Source: Deltaproteobacteria bacterium (lineage in GTDB: Bacteria; Myxococcota_C; UBA6777). From it: a DNA stretch of 64,000 nt. The position numbers were made by a program, and so were the translations under genes. Under the pieces are notes generated by a model. It was not told the origin of the DNA and searched no databases. It was given only the letters and a program-made list of their open reading frames with translations. The stretch is taken from contig PCBK01000150.1 of NCBI GenBank assembly GCA_002731275.1, forward strand, positions 1 through 64,000, read 5' to 3'. Shown here piece after piece: positions 33,308-42,360 of this stretch; position 1 is the stretch's first letter, and each line of letters begins with the position of its first letter.

Positions 33308-34318
33308 ATGGATGATTGTATGGAACCAAAGGACATTCCGATTCCGTCCCTATCGGCTTCTTTGAAGAAGTTATGGCTACCTATCCTGATGACATGTGTC
33401 GTCTTGGTGGGTTTGTTTTGGTGGGCGTCAGGGCAACAATCGCTGACAACAATGCTCCAAAAAGCCCAATGGCAATGGCTTTGGGCACCTGCGTTGTTGG
33501 TGTGTTTCAACATGGGGCTGGCAGCCTTTCGCTGGGCTGCGATTGTCAAGACAGCTGGTTATACGATGCTCTGGCGAGAAGGTATGTACGCCATCCTCGC
33601 GACATGGCCTCTTGCGTTGCTGACACCGGGGCGGGCGAGTGATTTGTTACGTCCATATATCGTGCGGCATCGCTTTCCCATGGCAGAAGGGATGAGCAGC
33701 GTCGTCGTCGAGAAGATGATCGACGTACAGTCGTTGTGTATTCTGGTCTTGGTTGGGAGTGTCTGGCACGGCTTGTGGTCGTGGTTTGCGTTTGCGCTGG
33801 TGGGTTTGATCTGTGCGTGGGGTGGGGTCGCGTTGTTGTTGTACACCTCTTTACTTGAGTGGATCAAAGCACGCCCTTACCTGAACAAATTCTCGAAACT
33901 TTTCGATCAGTTTTTTTCCATTTTCGAGCATTTTCGGGCACAACCACTACGATTTGTTTATGTATGTAGCCTCTCGCTGCTTGCGTGGTGTGTGGCCCTA
34001 TTGATTATCTGGTCGTTGCTCCATATCTTTGGAGCCCCACTTCCTGTATCACACGTCGTGAGCTTGTGGCCTATCGCGTTGTTCATTGGACAGCTCCCGA
34101 TCACTTTCGCAGGAATGGGAACACGAGACGCTTCTTTTCTGGCCTTGATCATGCTGACAAGTCCACAAAATGTCCCACAGGCAGGGATCCTGTCTGCTAC
34201 CTTTTCATATGCACTGCTCACGACCTGGATGCCTGCCGTGCTTGGGCTTCCCTGGTCGTTTCGTTTTTTGGCGACGTACAGACAACAACGCCAAGGGAAA
34301 GAGGAACCAAACACATGA
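33308..34318 (+). CDS. Lysylphosphatidylglycerol-synthase-type membrane protein (flippase-like)
   Basis: A 336-residue protein with about eight membrane segments. The start at ATG 33308 is uncertain, since no clear ribosome site is seen and ATG 33320 is near. The family pattern is LAAFRWAAIVKTAG, LALLTPGRASDLLRPYIVRH (with conserved Gly-Arg), VVVEKMIDVQSL and LPITFAGMGTRDASFLALI (conserved E/G-x-R motif). It belongs to the UPF0104/AglD superfamily of membrane proteins, thought to move or modify lipid-linked sugars. Its stop overlaps the start of the methyltransferase as ATGA, and the genes after it act on sugars, so a role in export of a lipid-linked glycan is likely. That is inference. Confidence 0.82.
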   Translation: MDDCMEPKDIPIPSLSASLKKLWLPILMTCVVLVGLFWWASGQQSLTTMLQKAQWQWLWAPALLVCFNMGLAAFRWAAIVKTAGYTMLWREGMYAILATWPLALLTPGRASDLLRPYIVRHRFPMAEGMSSVVVEKMIDVQSLCILVLVGSVWHGLWSWFAFALVGLICAWGGVALLLYTSLLEWIKARPYLNKFSKLFDQFFSIFEHFRAQPLRFVYVCSLSLLAWCVALLIIWSLLHIFGAPLPVSHVVSLWPIALFIGQLPITFAGMGTRDASFLALIMLTSPQNVPQAGILSATFSYALLTTWMPAVLGLPWSFRFLATYRQQRQGKEEPNT

Positions 34319-35070
34319 GTCAACATCAATCTTCGGATATTCCATGGGATGCAGGCGTCATGGACGCGGGATACGCACATGATCGCCTGAAAAAGCCACA
34401 CCTCAAATATCGCTACCAAGTACGCGCACAGCTCGCGGTTAACGCCTACAAAGAGTTTCATCCACACCACAGCGATGTCCGCACTCTGGAAATGGGCGCA
34501 GCCGAAGGCCTGACCCTCCTTCAGATTGCCAGACAATTTGGATTTCAAGGCGAATTTATCGGCGTCGAGCTCGCAGAAGATCTGCTCGCACAAGCTCCCA
34601 CCCTCCCTGAGAACGTCAAGCTCATGCAAGGGAATGTCATGGAGCTGCCAGAGGAGTTGGAAGACAACAGCTTCGATCTTTGCACCTGTCTCGCGGTCCT
34701 GGAGCACCTCCCAGATCCACAGACCTGCTTGAATGAAGCCTTCCGTATCCTCAAGCCCGGAGGGTTATTTGTCGCGACCTGTCCACATCCGATGTGGGAC
34801 CAAATCGCAGGCTTCGCTGGACTCGTCAAAGACGCCTACCATATGGATCATGTCACGATGAAGAAGATGGCAGTGTGGGCTGAACGCGCTCAATTCCAGC
34901 CTGTTATCACGCGCCCGTTTATGTGGGTTGTGTCCGGCTTTATGCCGTACTTTGGTGTGTCGCTGCCTATCGACTTCTCTCTCAAACTCGACGCCATGTT
35001 GAAAAAGCTCGGTACACTCAACCTCGCTTACGTCAACCAAGCGCTGATCGCCCAAAAACCATTTGCATAA
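34315..35070 (+). CDS. SAM-dependent methyltransferase (class I)
   Basis: A 251-residue protein. Motif I is VRTLEMGAAEGLTLLQIA (glycine-rich, with a slightly unusual MGAAEG). The acidic residue after the second strand is in GVELAEDLL, and motif post-II is LMQGNVMELPEELEDNSFDLCTCLAVLEHLPDP, followed by RILKPGGLFVATCPHP. It therefore has a complete Rossmann core and a C-terminal helical cap. It is translationally coupled to the flippase-like gene. The substrate is probably a sugar or lipid intermediate of the adjacent glycan genes. It is not of a type that I can name more closely. Confidence 0.88.
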   Translation: MSQHQSSDIPWDAGVMDAGYAHDRLKKPHLKYRYQVRAQLAVNAYKEFHPHHSDVRTLEMGAAEGLTLLQIARQFGFQGEFIGVELAEDLLAQAPTLPENVKLMQGNVMELPEELEDNSFDLCTCLAVLEHLPDPQTCLNEAFRILKPGGLFVATCPHPMWDQIAGFAGLVKDAYHMDHVTMKKMAVWAERAQFQPVITRPFMWVVSGFMPYFGVSLPIDFSLKLDAMLKKLGTLNLAYVNQALIAQKPFA

Positions 35071-35098
35071 ACAAACAAAAGACCGAGAAAGTATACAT

Positions 35099-36829
35099 AT
35101 GTCTTTTCCAAATGCCCTACGTTTCGAAGCCAAGTTTAACCGCCAACGCTTTCCTCAGCCGCCTCCTGGCGATCGTGAATGGTACACATACGAAGCCCTC
35201 CGCGCGCTTCCTCGTATCATCTTGATGATTGATAAAAACGAATTCTCCGAAACATACGGTTGCTTTGACCGGGAATTCTGGCACTATCGCACCACGGACT
35301 TCCCATGCGCGATGAACCAAGAGTTTTGTCTTCCCCTCGCGCTCGCTTACAGCACCCCCTTTCCCAACAACGCTTACTACCAATCCGAGCGTCTCAAAGA
35401 GTTGGTCATCGCGAGCATCGAGTTTGCCCAAAAGACAACACACGAAGATGGCTCATGTGATGATTACTTCCCCTATGAGCGAGCGCTTGGAGCCCATGTT
35501 TTCTCGACCTACGCGATGACAGAGAGCTATATCGAGCTGGACCTCAATCGACCGGACCTGCTCGAATTCTTCCGCCTGCGCGGAGACTGGCTGCTCAACA
35601 ACAATGAATCTGGTCAGCTCACAAACCACCAGGCCTTCGCAGCCCTCGCACTTTACAACGTGTATATCTTGACAGGTGACGATCGCTACCTCCACGGCAG
35701 CCACCACTTCCGCGATATCACCCTCTCATGGCAGCAAGAAGAAGGTTGGTTCCAAGAGTACGAAGGCGCAGATCCCGGTTATCACTCCTGTTCGATCGCG
35801 TTTTTGGGCAAACTCTACCAAAAATCGAAAGACCAAAAACTGATCGAGCCGCTCAAAAAAGCTGTTGAGTTCTCCGCCTACTTCATGCACCCCGATGGTT
35901 CTTACGCCGGTGAGTATGGTAGCCGCAATACCTACCACTTTTACCCACACGGCTTCGAGATCATGGCCCCCTTCAGCAAGACCGCGACGCGCATCGCTGA
36001 GACGTACCTCCACCGCTCCTTGCCCGAGCGACGAAGGTACTTCAACGACGACAACAGAATGTGTGCGCACTACGTCTACGACTGGATGCAGGCGTGGCGT
36101 GACTACCACCCACAACGAGAGGGGTTGCTCGAAGAGCACCGCGAACCCTTCACAAAATACTTCAAGGCTGCAGGTCTTCTCGTCAAAAAGACACCTCACT
36201 ACTACGCAATCCTCGCCCTCAACAAGGGTGGTGTGTTAAAAGTCTTCGATGAGAACGGTCCCATTTACAGTGACACTGGTTTGATGGCCAAGACGGATGA
36301 CGACAAAGTCCTCGTGTCCCACCTCGTCGACCAACACAACCTCAAAGTCGATCACAAACGTGGGGAGTACAGCGTAGAAGGTGCCATGTCCTATAGGAGA
36401 CAGCCCCTGCCCAGCCCCACCAAACAGATCCTGTTTCGTGGGATGAACCTCAGTGTTGGTCGGTGGAATGCTCACCTCGTCAGACAGATCTTGCAGAAAG
36501 TGTTGATCACAGGCAAACCCAAAACGAAAGTTCGTTTTCGCCGTGAGTTTGTGTTCCACGATGACCACATTGAGTGCAAAAGCTCGATCGACGCGAGTAA
36601 GGATCCACGCACCTTCACCAAACTCGCGATAGGATCGGATGCGACATCGATTTACGTCGCCAACTCCAACACCTTCCAGGAGTCGACATTGATTCCCTGG
36701 CGGGCCTTGCCACAACACATTTACACCCTCAACCAACAACACAAGGTCGAGATCCCGAAGTGGGAGATTCGCCCCTCTGACGAATCCTATACACCCTCAT
36801 CGACAGCAGACACAGATAAAGTCAGTTGA
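35099..36829 (+). CDS. Heparinase/polysaccharide-lyase-like protein (576 residues)
   Basis: The start is ATG 35099, 28 bp after the methyltransferase stop, with only a weak ribosome site. The N-terminal 370 residues are helical with tryptophan and aromatic-rich repeats (MNQEFCLPLALAYS, DGSCDDYFPYERALGAHVFSTYAMTESYIEL, YHSCSIAFLGKLYQKSKDQKL), which fits an alpha/alpha toroid. The C-terminal part is beta-rich (YYAILALNKGGVLKVFDENGPIYSDTG), as in heparinase II/III and alginate lyases. There is no signal peptide, which is unusual for a lyase that acts on exported polymer and suggests a cytoplasmic or maturation role. Catalytic Tyr and His cannot be fixed by eye. It belongs to the glycan operon by position. 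Confidence 0.55.
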   Translation: MSFPNALRFEAKFNRQRFPQPPPGDREWYTYEALRALPRIILMIDKNEFSETYGCFDREFWHYRTTDFPCAMNQEFCLPLALAYSTPFPNNAYYQSERLKELVIASIEFAQKTTHEDGSCDDYFPYERALGAHVFSTYAMTESYIELDLNRPDLLEFFRLRGDWLLNNNESGQLTNHQAFAALALYNVYILTGDDRYLHGSHHFRDITLSWQQEEGWFQEYEGADPGYHSCSIAFLGKLYQKSKDQKLIEPLKKAVEFSAYFMHPDGSYAGEYGSRNTYHFYPHGFEIMAPFSKTATRIAETYLHRSLPERRRYFNDDNRMCAHYVYDWMQAWRDYHPQREGLLEEHREPFTKYFKAAGLLVKKTPHYYAILALNKGGVLKVFDENGPIYSDTGLMAKTDDDKVLVSHLVDQHNLKVDHKRGEYSVEGAMSYRRQPLPSPTKQILFRGMNLSVGRWNAHLVRQILQKVLITGKPKTKVRFRREFVFHDDHIECKSSIDASKDPRTFTKLAIGSDATSIYVANSNTFQESTLIPWRALPQHIYTLNQQHKVEIPKWEIRPSDESYTPSSTADTDKVS

Positions 36830-37155
36830 AAACACAACGCCCAAAAGAATCCATTATCCCCCTCCTGATATTCCCATACACTTGATATTCGCGACTTTAT
36901 CACGTATACGCAGGATCACCCCCTTGCAAAATCAAGCGATCTTTCGTATCAGGATGTGAAAGTTTGCGTCGGTGTGGACAATTCTTTTCACGCTGGCACA
37001 TCCATCACACACAACTTACATCAATATAATCCGGGGTGTTTGGTCCCTTCAGTGAACCCTCCGCGCAACCAGAGGATCACTTGGTCGAGACATGAAACAA
37101 AGAAGAAGACCAAACCGCCGAAACCGTAGAGACCCTAACAGCTGAGGCCACCAAT
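36830..37155. other. Spacer inside the glycan block
   Basis: This 326-bp stretch is AT-rich and contains no supported ORF; a 17-codon ATG frame from 37092 has no ribosome site. A promoter for the glycosyltransferase at 37156 is expected here, because the spacing is far larger than between the preceding genes. No hairpin with a T-run was found. Confidence 0.5.
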
Positions 37156-38079
37156 ATGACCAAGGAAGAAACGAACAGCCCCGCGACGCCCTCCATCGAA
37201 GAACTTGGCGGTGTGAGTATTGTCATCCCCGCATACAACGAAGAAGGCGGTATCGCCGGTGTTGTACAGGAGCTTCTTGGGATCCTCGAAGACTGCGATG
37301 AGCTGCTCAGTGACTGGGAAGTCGTCGTGGTCAACGATGGCTCAACAGACCGCACAACAGACGAAGTCAAGCCCTTTATCGGCGGTCGCGTCAGACTCGT
37401 CGAGCACCCTGTCAACCAGGGCTACGGCGCAGCGCTCAAGACAGGAATCCGCAACGCGCGCTTTCCATGGATCATGATCACGGATGCCGACGGGACCTAC
37501 CCCAACACGTTCATCCCCTCTTTGCTCGAACACCGCGCTGAGCAAGATATGATCGTCGGTGCCCGTATCGGCGAAAACTCCCATATCCCACTCATCCGCC
37601 GTCCGCCCAAATGGGTTCTGCGCAAACTCGCTTCTTACCTCAGCCAAAAAAGCATCCCAGACCTCAACAGTGGTCTGCGCTTGATGCGTCGCAATGTCCT
37701 CGAACAATTCTTGAACATCCTGCCCAACGGCTTCTCGTTTACCACGACGATCACGCTCGCGATGTTCTCCGCAGGATTCCGCGTAAAATACGTGCCCATC
37801 GACTACCTCAAGCGAACAGGTCGCTCCAAAATCCGCCCCATCGCGGATACATTGAACTTCCTCAAGCTGATCATCCGCACGAGTTTGTACTTCGATCCAC
37901 TGCGTGTGTTTATCCCTGTCTCCTTCCTCTTCTTCTTCATGAGTGTATTTGTCGGGGTGGGTAGCCTGCTGTTCACCGAGAAGATGATGGACGTCACGAC
38001 TGTTTTGTTATTCGTGACAGGTGTGCAGATGCTCGCGCTCGGCATGTTTGCGGACATGATCAACAGACGCCTATCCTGA
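37156..38079 (+). CDS. Glycosyltransferase family 2, polyprenyl-phosphate sugar synthase type
   Basis: A 307-residue protein. The GT-A domain opens VSIVIPAYNEEGGIAGVV, then VVVVNDGSTDRT and the metal site ITDADGTYP, followed by SGLRLMRR and NGFSFTTTITLAMFSAGFRVKYVPIDYLKRTGRSKI, as in dolichyl or undecaprenyl-phosphate glucose/mannose synthases. Two membrane helices lie at the C-terminus (about residues 253-300). It probably loads a sugar on undecaprenyl phosphate at the inner membrane for the GT-C enzyme encoded next, which fits the usual donor-acceptor pairing. The start is ATG 37156; TGAGG nearby is a weak ribosome site. Confidence 0.9.
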   Translation: MTKEETNSPATPSIEELGGVSIVIPAYNEEGGIAGVVQELLGILEDCDELLSDWEVVVVNDGSTDRTTDEVKPFIGGRVRLVEHPVNQGYGAALKTGIRNARFPWIMITDADGTYPNTFIPSLLEHRAEQDMIVGARIGENSHIPLIRRPPKWVLRKLASYLSQKSIPDLNSGLRLMRRNVLEQFLNILPNGFSFTTTITLAMFSAGFRVKYVPIDYLKRTGRSKIRPIADTLNFLKLIIRTSLYFDPLRVFIPVSFLFFFMSVFVGVGSLLFTEKMMDVTTVLLFVTGVQMLALGMFADMINRRLS

Positions 38080-38121
38080 CCTTTGTCTCCAACGAGGCTC
38101 CGTTCCAAGGAAAAAAACCCT

Positions 38122-40314
38122 ATGTGGACATTCCATCGTACTTGCGTCCTCCTGTTGTTTGCGCTGTTGACGCTTCTACTGAGTCTCCAGATAGGGGAAA
38201 TGTGGCACGTAGGTCATCTCGGCTACAATGGCGCGTTGCGCAGCAGTATCGCGCGCAATTACCACCGCTACTCCATCAAGAAAACAAAGCTCGCCCCTAT
38301 CCCATCTCCCGGTCGCATAGATGAGTCGGAGTTTGAAATCCGATTCAATCACCCACCCATCTCGGGATTACTCGTCGCAGGTGCGTACGCGATCTTCGGG
38401 GAACACCCTTGGGCAGCCAAACTCCCCTTTATACTGTTCACGTTGCTCGGTGCGTTCTTCTTCTATCAGATCGGACGGATACTCTGGGGGCGGGAGTTTG
38501 GGCTGTGGGCGCTGTTCTTGTACACCATCGCTCCACTTGTAGGCATTTACGGCCCCATGGCCAACTACGAATCACTCATCGTCTCCGTGATGTTTGGCTC
38601 GTTTTACAGCTATCTCAAGTGGAGTGAGACCAAACAAGCACGTTATCTTTGGCTCTCTTTGATGTTGTGTACGTTGGGATTTTGGACTGACTGGCCAGCG
38701 TGGATCTTCGCGTTCTTTATCTTCGTTTACGCCCTCATCCGAGAAGGAAAACAGCGCAGCCTGACGACGTGGGAATCCATCCGTTTTCCGACCTACTACG
38801 CGCTCTGGGTGTGCCTGCAAGTCATCATCTTCGTCTACTACTACGCTGTGATTCTTGAGGTCAACAGGGCCAAAATCGAGCAACTCTTCAAGTTCCGCAC
38901 AAAGAGTCGGACAGGGCTCTCCAAGACGCTGGAAGTGATCCTCGGACGTACAGAGCAGTTGATGATCCCGCTCGTCGCGTACATCGCGCTCGTTACCCTT
39001 GTATCACTCATCCTTTACACCCTGTGGAAAAAGGCCGCTCACCAAAAGTCACCAACCCTGGTGCTCGCGTTCTTACTGTGTGTGTGGACCCCTGGACTGA
39101 TCTATTCCATCGTGTTTAAGGGACAATTCTTCATTCACTGCTTCAGCGCGTACTACTCCATGCCTTTCGCGGTCTTTGCCGCAGCGGGCTTTTTGGGGTG
39201 GACCACACGCTACATCAAGACGCACTCCTCGTGGTCCTCAAGACTCTATGTCACAGCGATGGTCGTAGCGTTAGGATGGGTGGGCATCTCGACAACCCTC
39301 GAAGGTAAATACACTCACGGCTCTCCCTACGAAGGGAAGAAAAAGGTCATCTGGAAACCATTTGTGCTGCACAACTGGTTGAAAACACATTCGCGCGACA
39401 CACAGAGCATCTTGTTTACCCCATCTGCGCCAAATAAAGGGCGTATTGTCGACTACTACCTGGATCGCAAACAAAAAAATGTCTACAGTTGGCGTCAGTT
39501 CACCAAGCACCTCGACAAAGGCTCCTTCCCTCATGGCGTCGTGTCAGGTAGGGCACTTTGGAGAACAGGACTCTACACACAGATGAAGCAGATGGGCTTC
39601 ACGATATTCGACAAATACGTGATCTTCCACCCAAATGATCGACAAAAACGCATCCAGTATATTCAGGCAATTGAACAGCCTTTCGACTGGTTCCACCGGT
39701 ACTTTGTATCGATGACCGTGCCTCCTCACCGATGGCACCACTCGAAGATCTTTGCCGCTCGATACGAGCTACAATACCGCAAGACACTCTCAGCCCAACA
39801 CAAGACACTGTCTTTCAAAAGCAAGACCTCCTCCCCCTTTGAGCAAGCGATGTTGTACAATCTCATGCTCTGGAAGAAGAAGTCACCAGGTGATCCACAA
39901 ATGCGGATGTTGGAGCAATCTTTCTTGACGCGATATGATCTCGTCCAAGCGAGTCTCAGCCCATACCTTGAGTGGAAAGGATTCTACAACTCCAAAGACC
40001 CCCACGGTCGAACACTGCTACACTTTCTATTCCAGGTAAAGAAGCCTTTTAAGGGCTACAAAGTCATCCACAACACGCTCAAACATATCAACAGCGGCAA
40101 GACATACACCCTCAAGTGGAATGCCCCTCGTGTCTACGGTCTCTCGTGGAAACAACATGAGTACTTTGAAGTCAAGCGCATCATCCCCCAACACTTCAAA
40201 AAAGGCCGCTACTACCTGCAAACGATGCAAAAAGGTTCCAAACCCGAACCATACCATTCCCCAACCTTCCTCCACGCCCCAGCTCCATTTATGAAGCTCC
40301 ACAAACGAATCTAG
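38122..40314 (+). CDS. GT-C glycosyltransferase (PMT/ArnT type)
   Basis: A 730-residue protein; start ATG 38122 (AAGGA upstream). The first hydrophobic helix is followed by a periplasmic loop with YNGALRSSIARNYHRY and FEIRFNHPPISGLL, which matches the glutamate/aspartate plus HPP loop of the ArnT/PMT family. At least ten more hydrophobic segments run to about residue 400, and a soluble domain of about 300 residues follows (from SPYEGKKKVIWKPFV to the end). This is a large periplasmic tail. It would use the polyprenyl-linked sugar made by the preceding enzyme to glycosylate a lipid or protein outside the cytoplasm. It lies 42 bp from the stop of the preceding gene, in the same operon. Confidence 0.8.
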   Translation: MWTFHRTCVLLLFALLTLLLSLQIGEMWHVGHLGYNGALRSSIARNYHRYSIKKTKLAPIPSPGRIDESEFEIRFNHPPISGLLVAGAYAIFGEHPWAAKLPFILFTLLGAFFFYQIGRILWGREFGLWALFLYTIAPLVGIYGPMANYESLIVSVMFGSFYSYLKWSETKQARYLWLSLMLCTLGFWTDWPAWIFAFFIFVYALIREGKQRSLTTWESIRFPTYYALWVCLQVIIFVYYYAVILEVNRAKIEQLFKFRTKSRTGLSKTLEVILGRTEQLMIPLVAYIALVTLVSLILYTLWKKAAHQKSPTLVLAFLLCVWTPGLIYSIVFKGQFFIHCFSAYYSMPFAVFAAAGFLGWTTRYIKTHSSWSSRLYVTAMVVALGWVGISTTLEGKYTHGSPYEGKKKVIWKPFVLHNWLKTHSRDTQSILFTPSAPNKGRIVDYYLDRKQKNVYSWRQFTKHLDKGSFPHGVVSGRALWRTGLYTQMKQMGFTIFDKYVIFHPNDRQKRIQYIQAIEQPFDWFHRYFVSMTVPPHRWHHSKIFAARYELQYRKTLSAQHKTLSFKSKTSSPFEQAMLYNLMLWKKKSPGDPQMRMLEQSFLTRYDLVQASLSPYLEWKGFYNSKDPHGRTLLHFLFQVKKPFKGYKVIHNTLKHINSGKTYTLKWNAPRVYGLSWKQHEYFEVKRIIPQHFKKGRYYLQTMQKGSKPEPYHSPTFLHAPAPFMKLHKRI

Positions 40315-40319
40315 TCACC

Positions 40320-41336
40320 TCAGTTTCCATCACTTTCTCCCCAGGCGAACTTCATCTTCGCGATCTTGTCGAGCAGGACTTGACACTCGATCTCATCTCC
40401 CCCAACAGGGACGAGTGTATGGTAGACCTCCAGCGCGTCCTCGTAATCCTCCATCCCTGCATGATCAAATGTATGAAAGACAAGACCGTCAACACCTGCA
40501 AAGCGAGCCGCCAGGAGCTGTAGCAACGCCATCAACTCTCTCGACCCACCATAGGCACCGCACCCCCAAAATCCGGTGTGAATGACGACCTTGGCACCTT
40601 CTGCACCTCGTCGCTCAGAGAGGGTACGAGCTGCTGAGAATCCACTCCACGCGGTCTGGAAGATAAAGGAGATCTCTTCGGGTTTATAGAGCCCACCTCG
40701 TAAAACAGGTGGTGCCTCCATCGCGAGAATGTTGGAGCGCGTAGGTGGTGTGAGCAGCGTCGTCGCGTCGAGCACAGCCTCCTGTGAAGCGCGTCCAAAA
40801 CGATGGCCATACAGTCCATACAGACGACCTTCTCGCTCTGGACATGGTGTTGTGTCGATCGAACATCGACGCTCAACACCCATGATCAGCACAGGCGTCG
40901 CGACACCATCTTCTACAGTGAGGGGTTCTTCTCCATCGTGGACAAGCGCCTCTCGCAAAGATCCGAGCGCTGGATGTTCAGCGACCTGCATCTCATCTTG
41001 CGCCATCAAGCCACTTTTGTATGCGATAAAGAGCCGCTGATGCGCAAAGTTCAGGTACCACTCGATCGTCGTGTCGCCTTCAGGAAGAGGTTCATACCCA
41101 AAGATGTCTTCTCGGGCCTCAAAGTGGATATCTCCCTCTACAGCAAACAACGAAGGAAGCGGTAAGGCACGCCACCTGGAATAATAGAGTTCGCCTTCGT
41201 GGTGTGTCCCTTCAGGTGTCGAATACGCATACAGAGCCTGTTTGTTTTTGTCTTTCCATACAGGCGGATGTGCTTGCATTAAGTCGTGGGCGGCAAATGT
41301 CCGTTCGGCTAACAACTCGGGGGTAGGTCTGCTCAT
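40320..41336 (-). CDS. PARG-like protein with degenerate catalytic loop
   Basis: A 338-residue protein; AAGGA precedes ATG 41336. The C-terminal HTGFWGCGAYGGSRELMALLQLLAARFAGVDGLVFHTFD (about residues 253-290) matches the canonical end of poly(ADP-ribose) glycohydrolases (TGNWGCGAFGGD...). Further upstream, LNFAHQRLFIAYKSGLMAQDEMQVAEHP can be aligned with the catalytic region DFANKYLGGGVL...QEE. Here the GGG loop is lost and QEE reads Gln113-Asp114-Glu115. Catalytic activity is therefore doubtful, though the second glutamate is kept. It may bind ADP-ribose or a related nucleotide. No signal peptide. It lies 39 bp downstream of the secreted nuclease gene in the same direction. This is recognised by motif only, so the assignment is fairly but not fully secure. 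Confidence 0.65.
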   Translation of the reverse strand: MSRPTPELLAERTFAAHDLMQAHPPVWKDKNKQALYAYSTPEGTHHEGELYYSRWRALPLPSLFAVEGDIHFEAREDIFGYEPLPEGDTTIEWYLNFAHQRLFIAYKSGLMAQDEMQVAEHPALGSLREALVHDGEEPLTVEDGVATPVLIMGVERRCSIDTTPCPEREGRLYGLYGHRFGRASQEAVLDATTLLTPPTRSNILAMEAPPVLRGGLYKPEEISFIFQTAWSGFSAARTLSERRGAEGAKVVIHTGFWGCGAYGGSRELMALLQLLAARFAGVDGLVFHTFDHAGMEDYEDALEVYHTLVPVGGDEIECQVLLDKIAKMKFAWGESDGN

Positions 41337-41375
41337 TTTTTGTTCCTTTGTCCCTTAGGAGAGGAGCTTGGAGCC

Positions 41376-42161
41376 TCAACGAAAGACACACCGTTTATGG
41401 GGTCTAAAGCCTTGCTTTTTGGCTTGTTTGAGGCTGCGCAGCTCGATCACACAATTTCTGCACTTGTAGTAGCGACATCCAGGCGCATGAAAGACATGAG
41501 AGCGTCGGTTCCCTCGATATATCAACTTCTTTTTGCCAGGTCGATGCATCGAAGGACGACTCTCCTCGTCTTTGTATGTCCGAGGTCTGTAACGACGTCT
41601 ATGCGGCCTATATTTCCGGTAGGTTCTGCGTCTTCCCCGACGATATCTCCCTCGTCTTCTGTATCGTCTTTTTCCGTACTTGCGATACTGTCGATAACGC
41701 CATGTCCAAGGAGGTGTTGGGTTTGCACGCGCCCATACACCAAGACGTGCACGTCGCGCATTTTGTTCGAGCATCGCAAATCTCTTGGAGCGGCTGAACT
41801 TTTTGTAATGCCAAGCCCACCCGGCAGCGAGTAGCGCTTCGTTGAGTGAGCGTCCATTGACAAACACAAGCGCGACATAGCGGCCATACCTGTCACGGTC
41901 CATGACCTTGATGTGACAGCGCTTGCCCAACACAAACCGCCGTGTAAACGCGGTCGCCTTGTTGCCATCCTCCTGGGCCTTTTCCGGCGTGTCGATCCCA
42001 TAGAGTCGAAGAATCATCACACCATCTTGCGTCTTCAATGCGACGGTGTCGCCATCCGCGACGTTAATAACCTTCCCATGATGAACATCACCTCGGCGGG
42101 CCTGGAGCTCTCCACCCCACAAAAACAAGCAAACGATCACAAATACACGAACCAATGACAT
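41376..42161 (-). CDS. Secreted thermonuclease-like nuclease with Cys-rich C-terminal tail
   Basis: A 261-residue protein (ATG 42161, AGGAG six bases upstream). It has a signal peptide at residues 1-21 and an SNase domain at about 26-150 with the calcium site Asp38 and Asp57 and the catalytic set Arg52, Glu60 and Arg94 (RLYGIDTPE, DRDRYGR). An Arg/Tyr-rich linker follows at 155-200 (YRRRGRYRRGRRRTYRKYRPHRRRY). The C-terminus (HVFHAPGCRYYKCRNCVIELRSLKQAKKQGFRPHKRC) resembles the metal-binding motif of Ada-type or MopB tails, with four cysteines and histidines. The domain mix is secretion plus nuclease plus nucleic-acid binding. It may degrade extracellular DNA or RNA. The PARG-like gene follows. 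Confidence 0.88.
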   Translation of the reverse strand: MSLVRVFVIVCLFLWGGELQARRGDVHHGKVINVADGDTVALKTQDGVMILRLYGIDTPEKAQEDGNKATAFTRRFVLGKRCHIKVMDRDRYGRYVALVFVNGRSLNEALLAAGWAWHYKKFSRSKRFAMLEQNARRARLGVWARANPTPPWTWRYRQYRKYGKRRYRRRGRYRRGRRRTYRKYRPHRRRYRPRTYKDEESRPSMHRPGKKKLIYRGNRRSHVFHAPGCRYYKCRNCVIELRSLKQAKKQGFRPHKRCVFR

Positions 42162-42291
42162 GATAGACTCCTGTCGATCACGATACAACACAACGCCCGG
42201 ACGCAAGGACCGAACCGACGAAAAGTACGAGCAACACTCGGACACAAGCCCCAAGTTCAGGGACAAAACGTACAAGATGCTGCGCAAGGAA

Positions 42292-42337
42292 ACAGAAAAA
42301 AGCCAAGAGGTCAGGCTTCATGTCTGACCTCTTGGCT
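42292..42337 (-). terminator. Strong Rho-independent terminator of the repeat lipoprotein gene
   Basis: A 14-bp perfect stem (AGCCAAGAGGTCAG and CTGACCTCTTGGCT, loop nine bases) at 42301-42337 is followed, on the minus strand, by a T6 run. It lies 24 bp after the stop codon at 42361 and before the nuclease start at 42161, so it separates the two transcripts. Confidence 0.85.
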
Positions 42338-42360
42338 TACGTATGACGTGAGAGACGTAC

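Noticed and set aside
33985-34314. An N-terminal extension of 110 residues for the methyltransferase
   Set aside because: The extension lies inside the flippase-like gene in another frame; the ATGA overlap at 34315 gives a natural coupled start.
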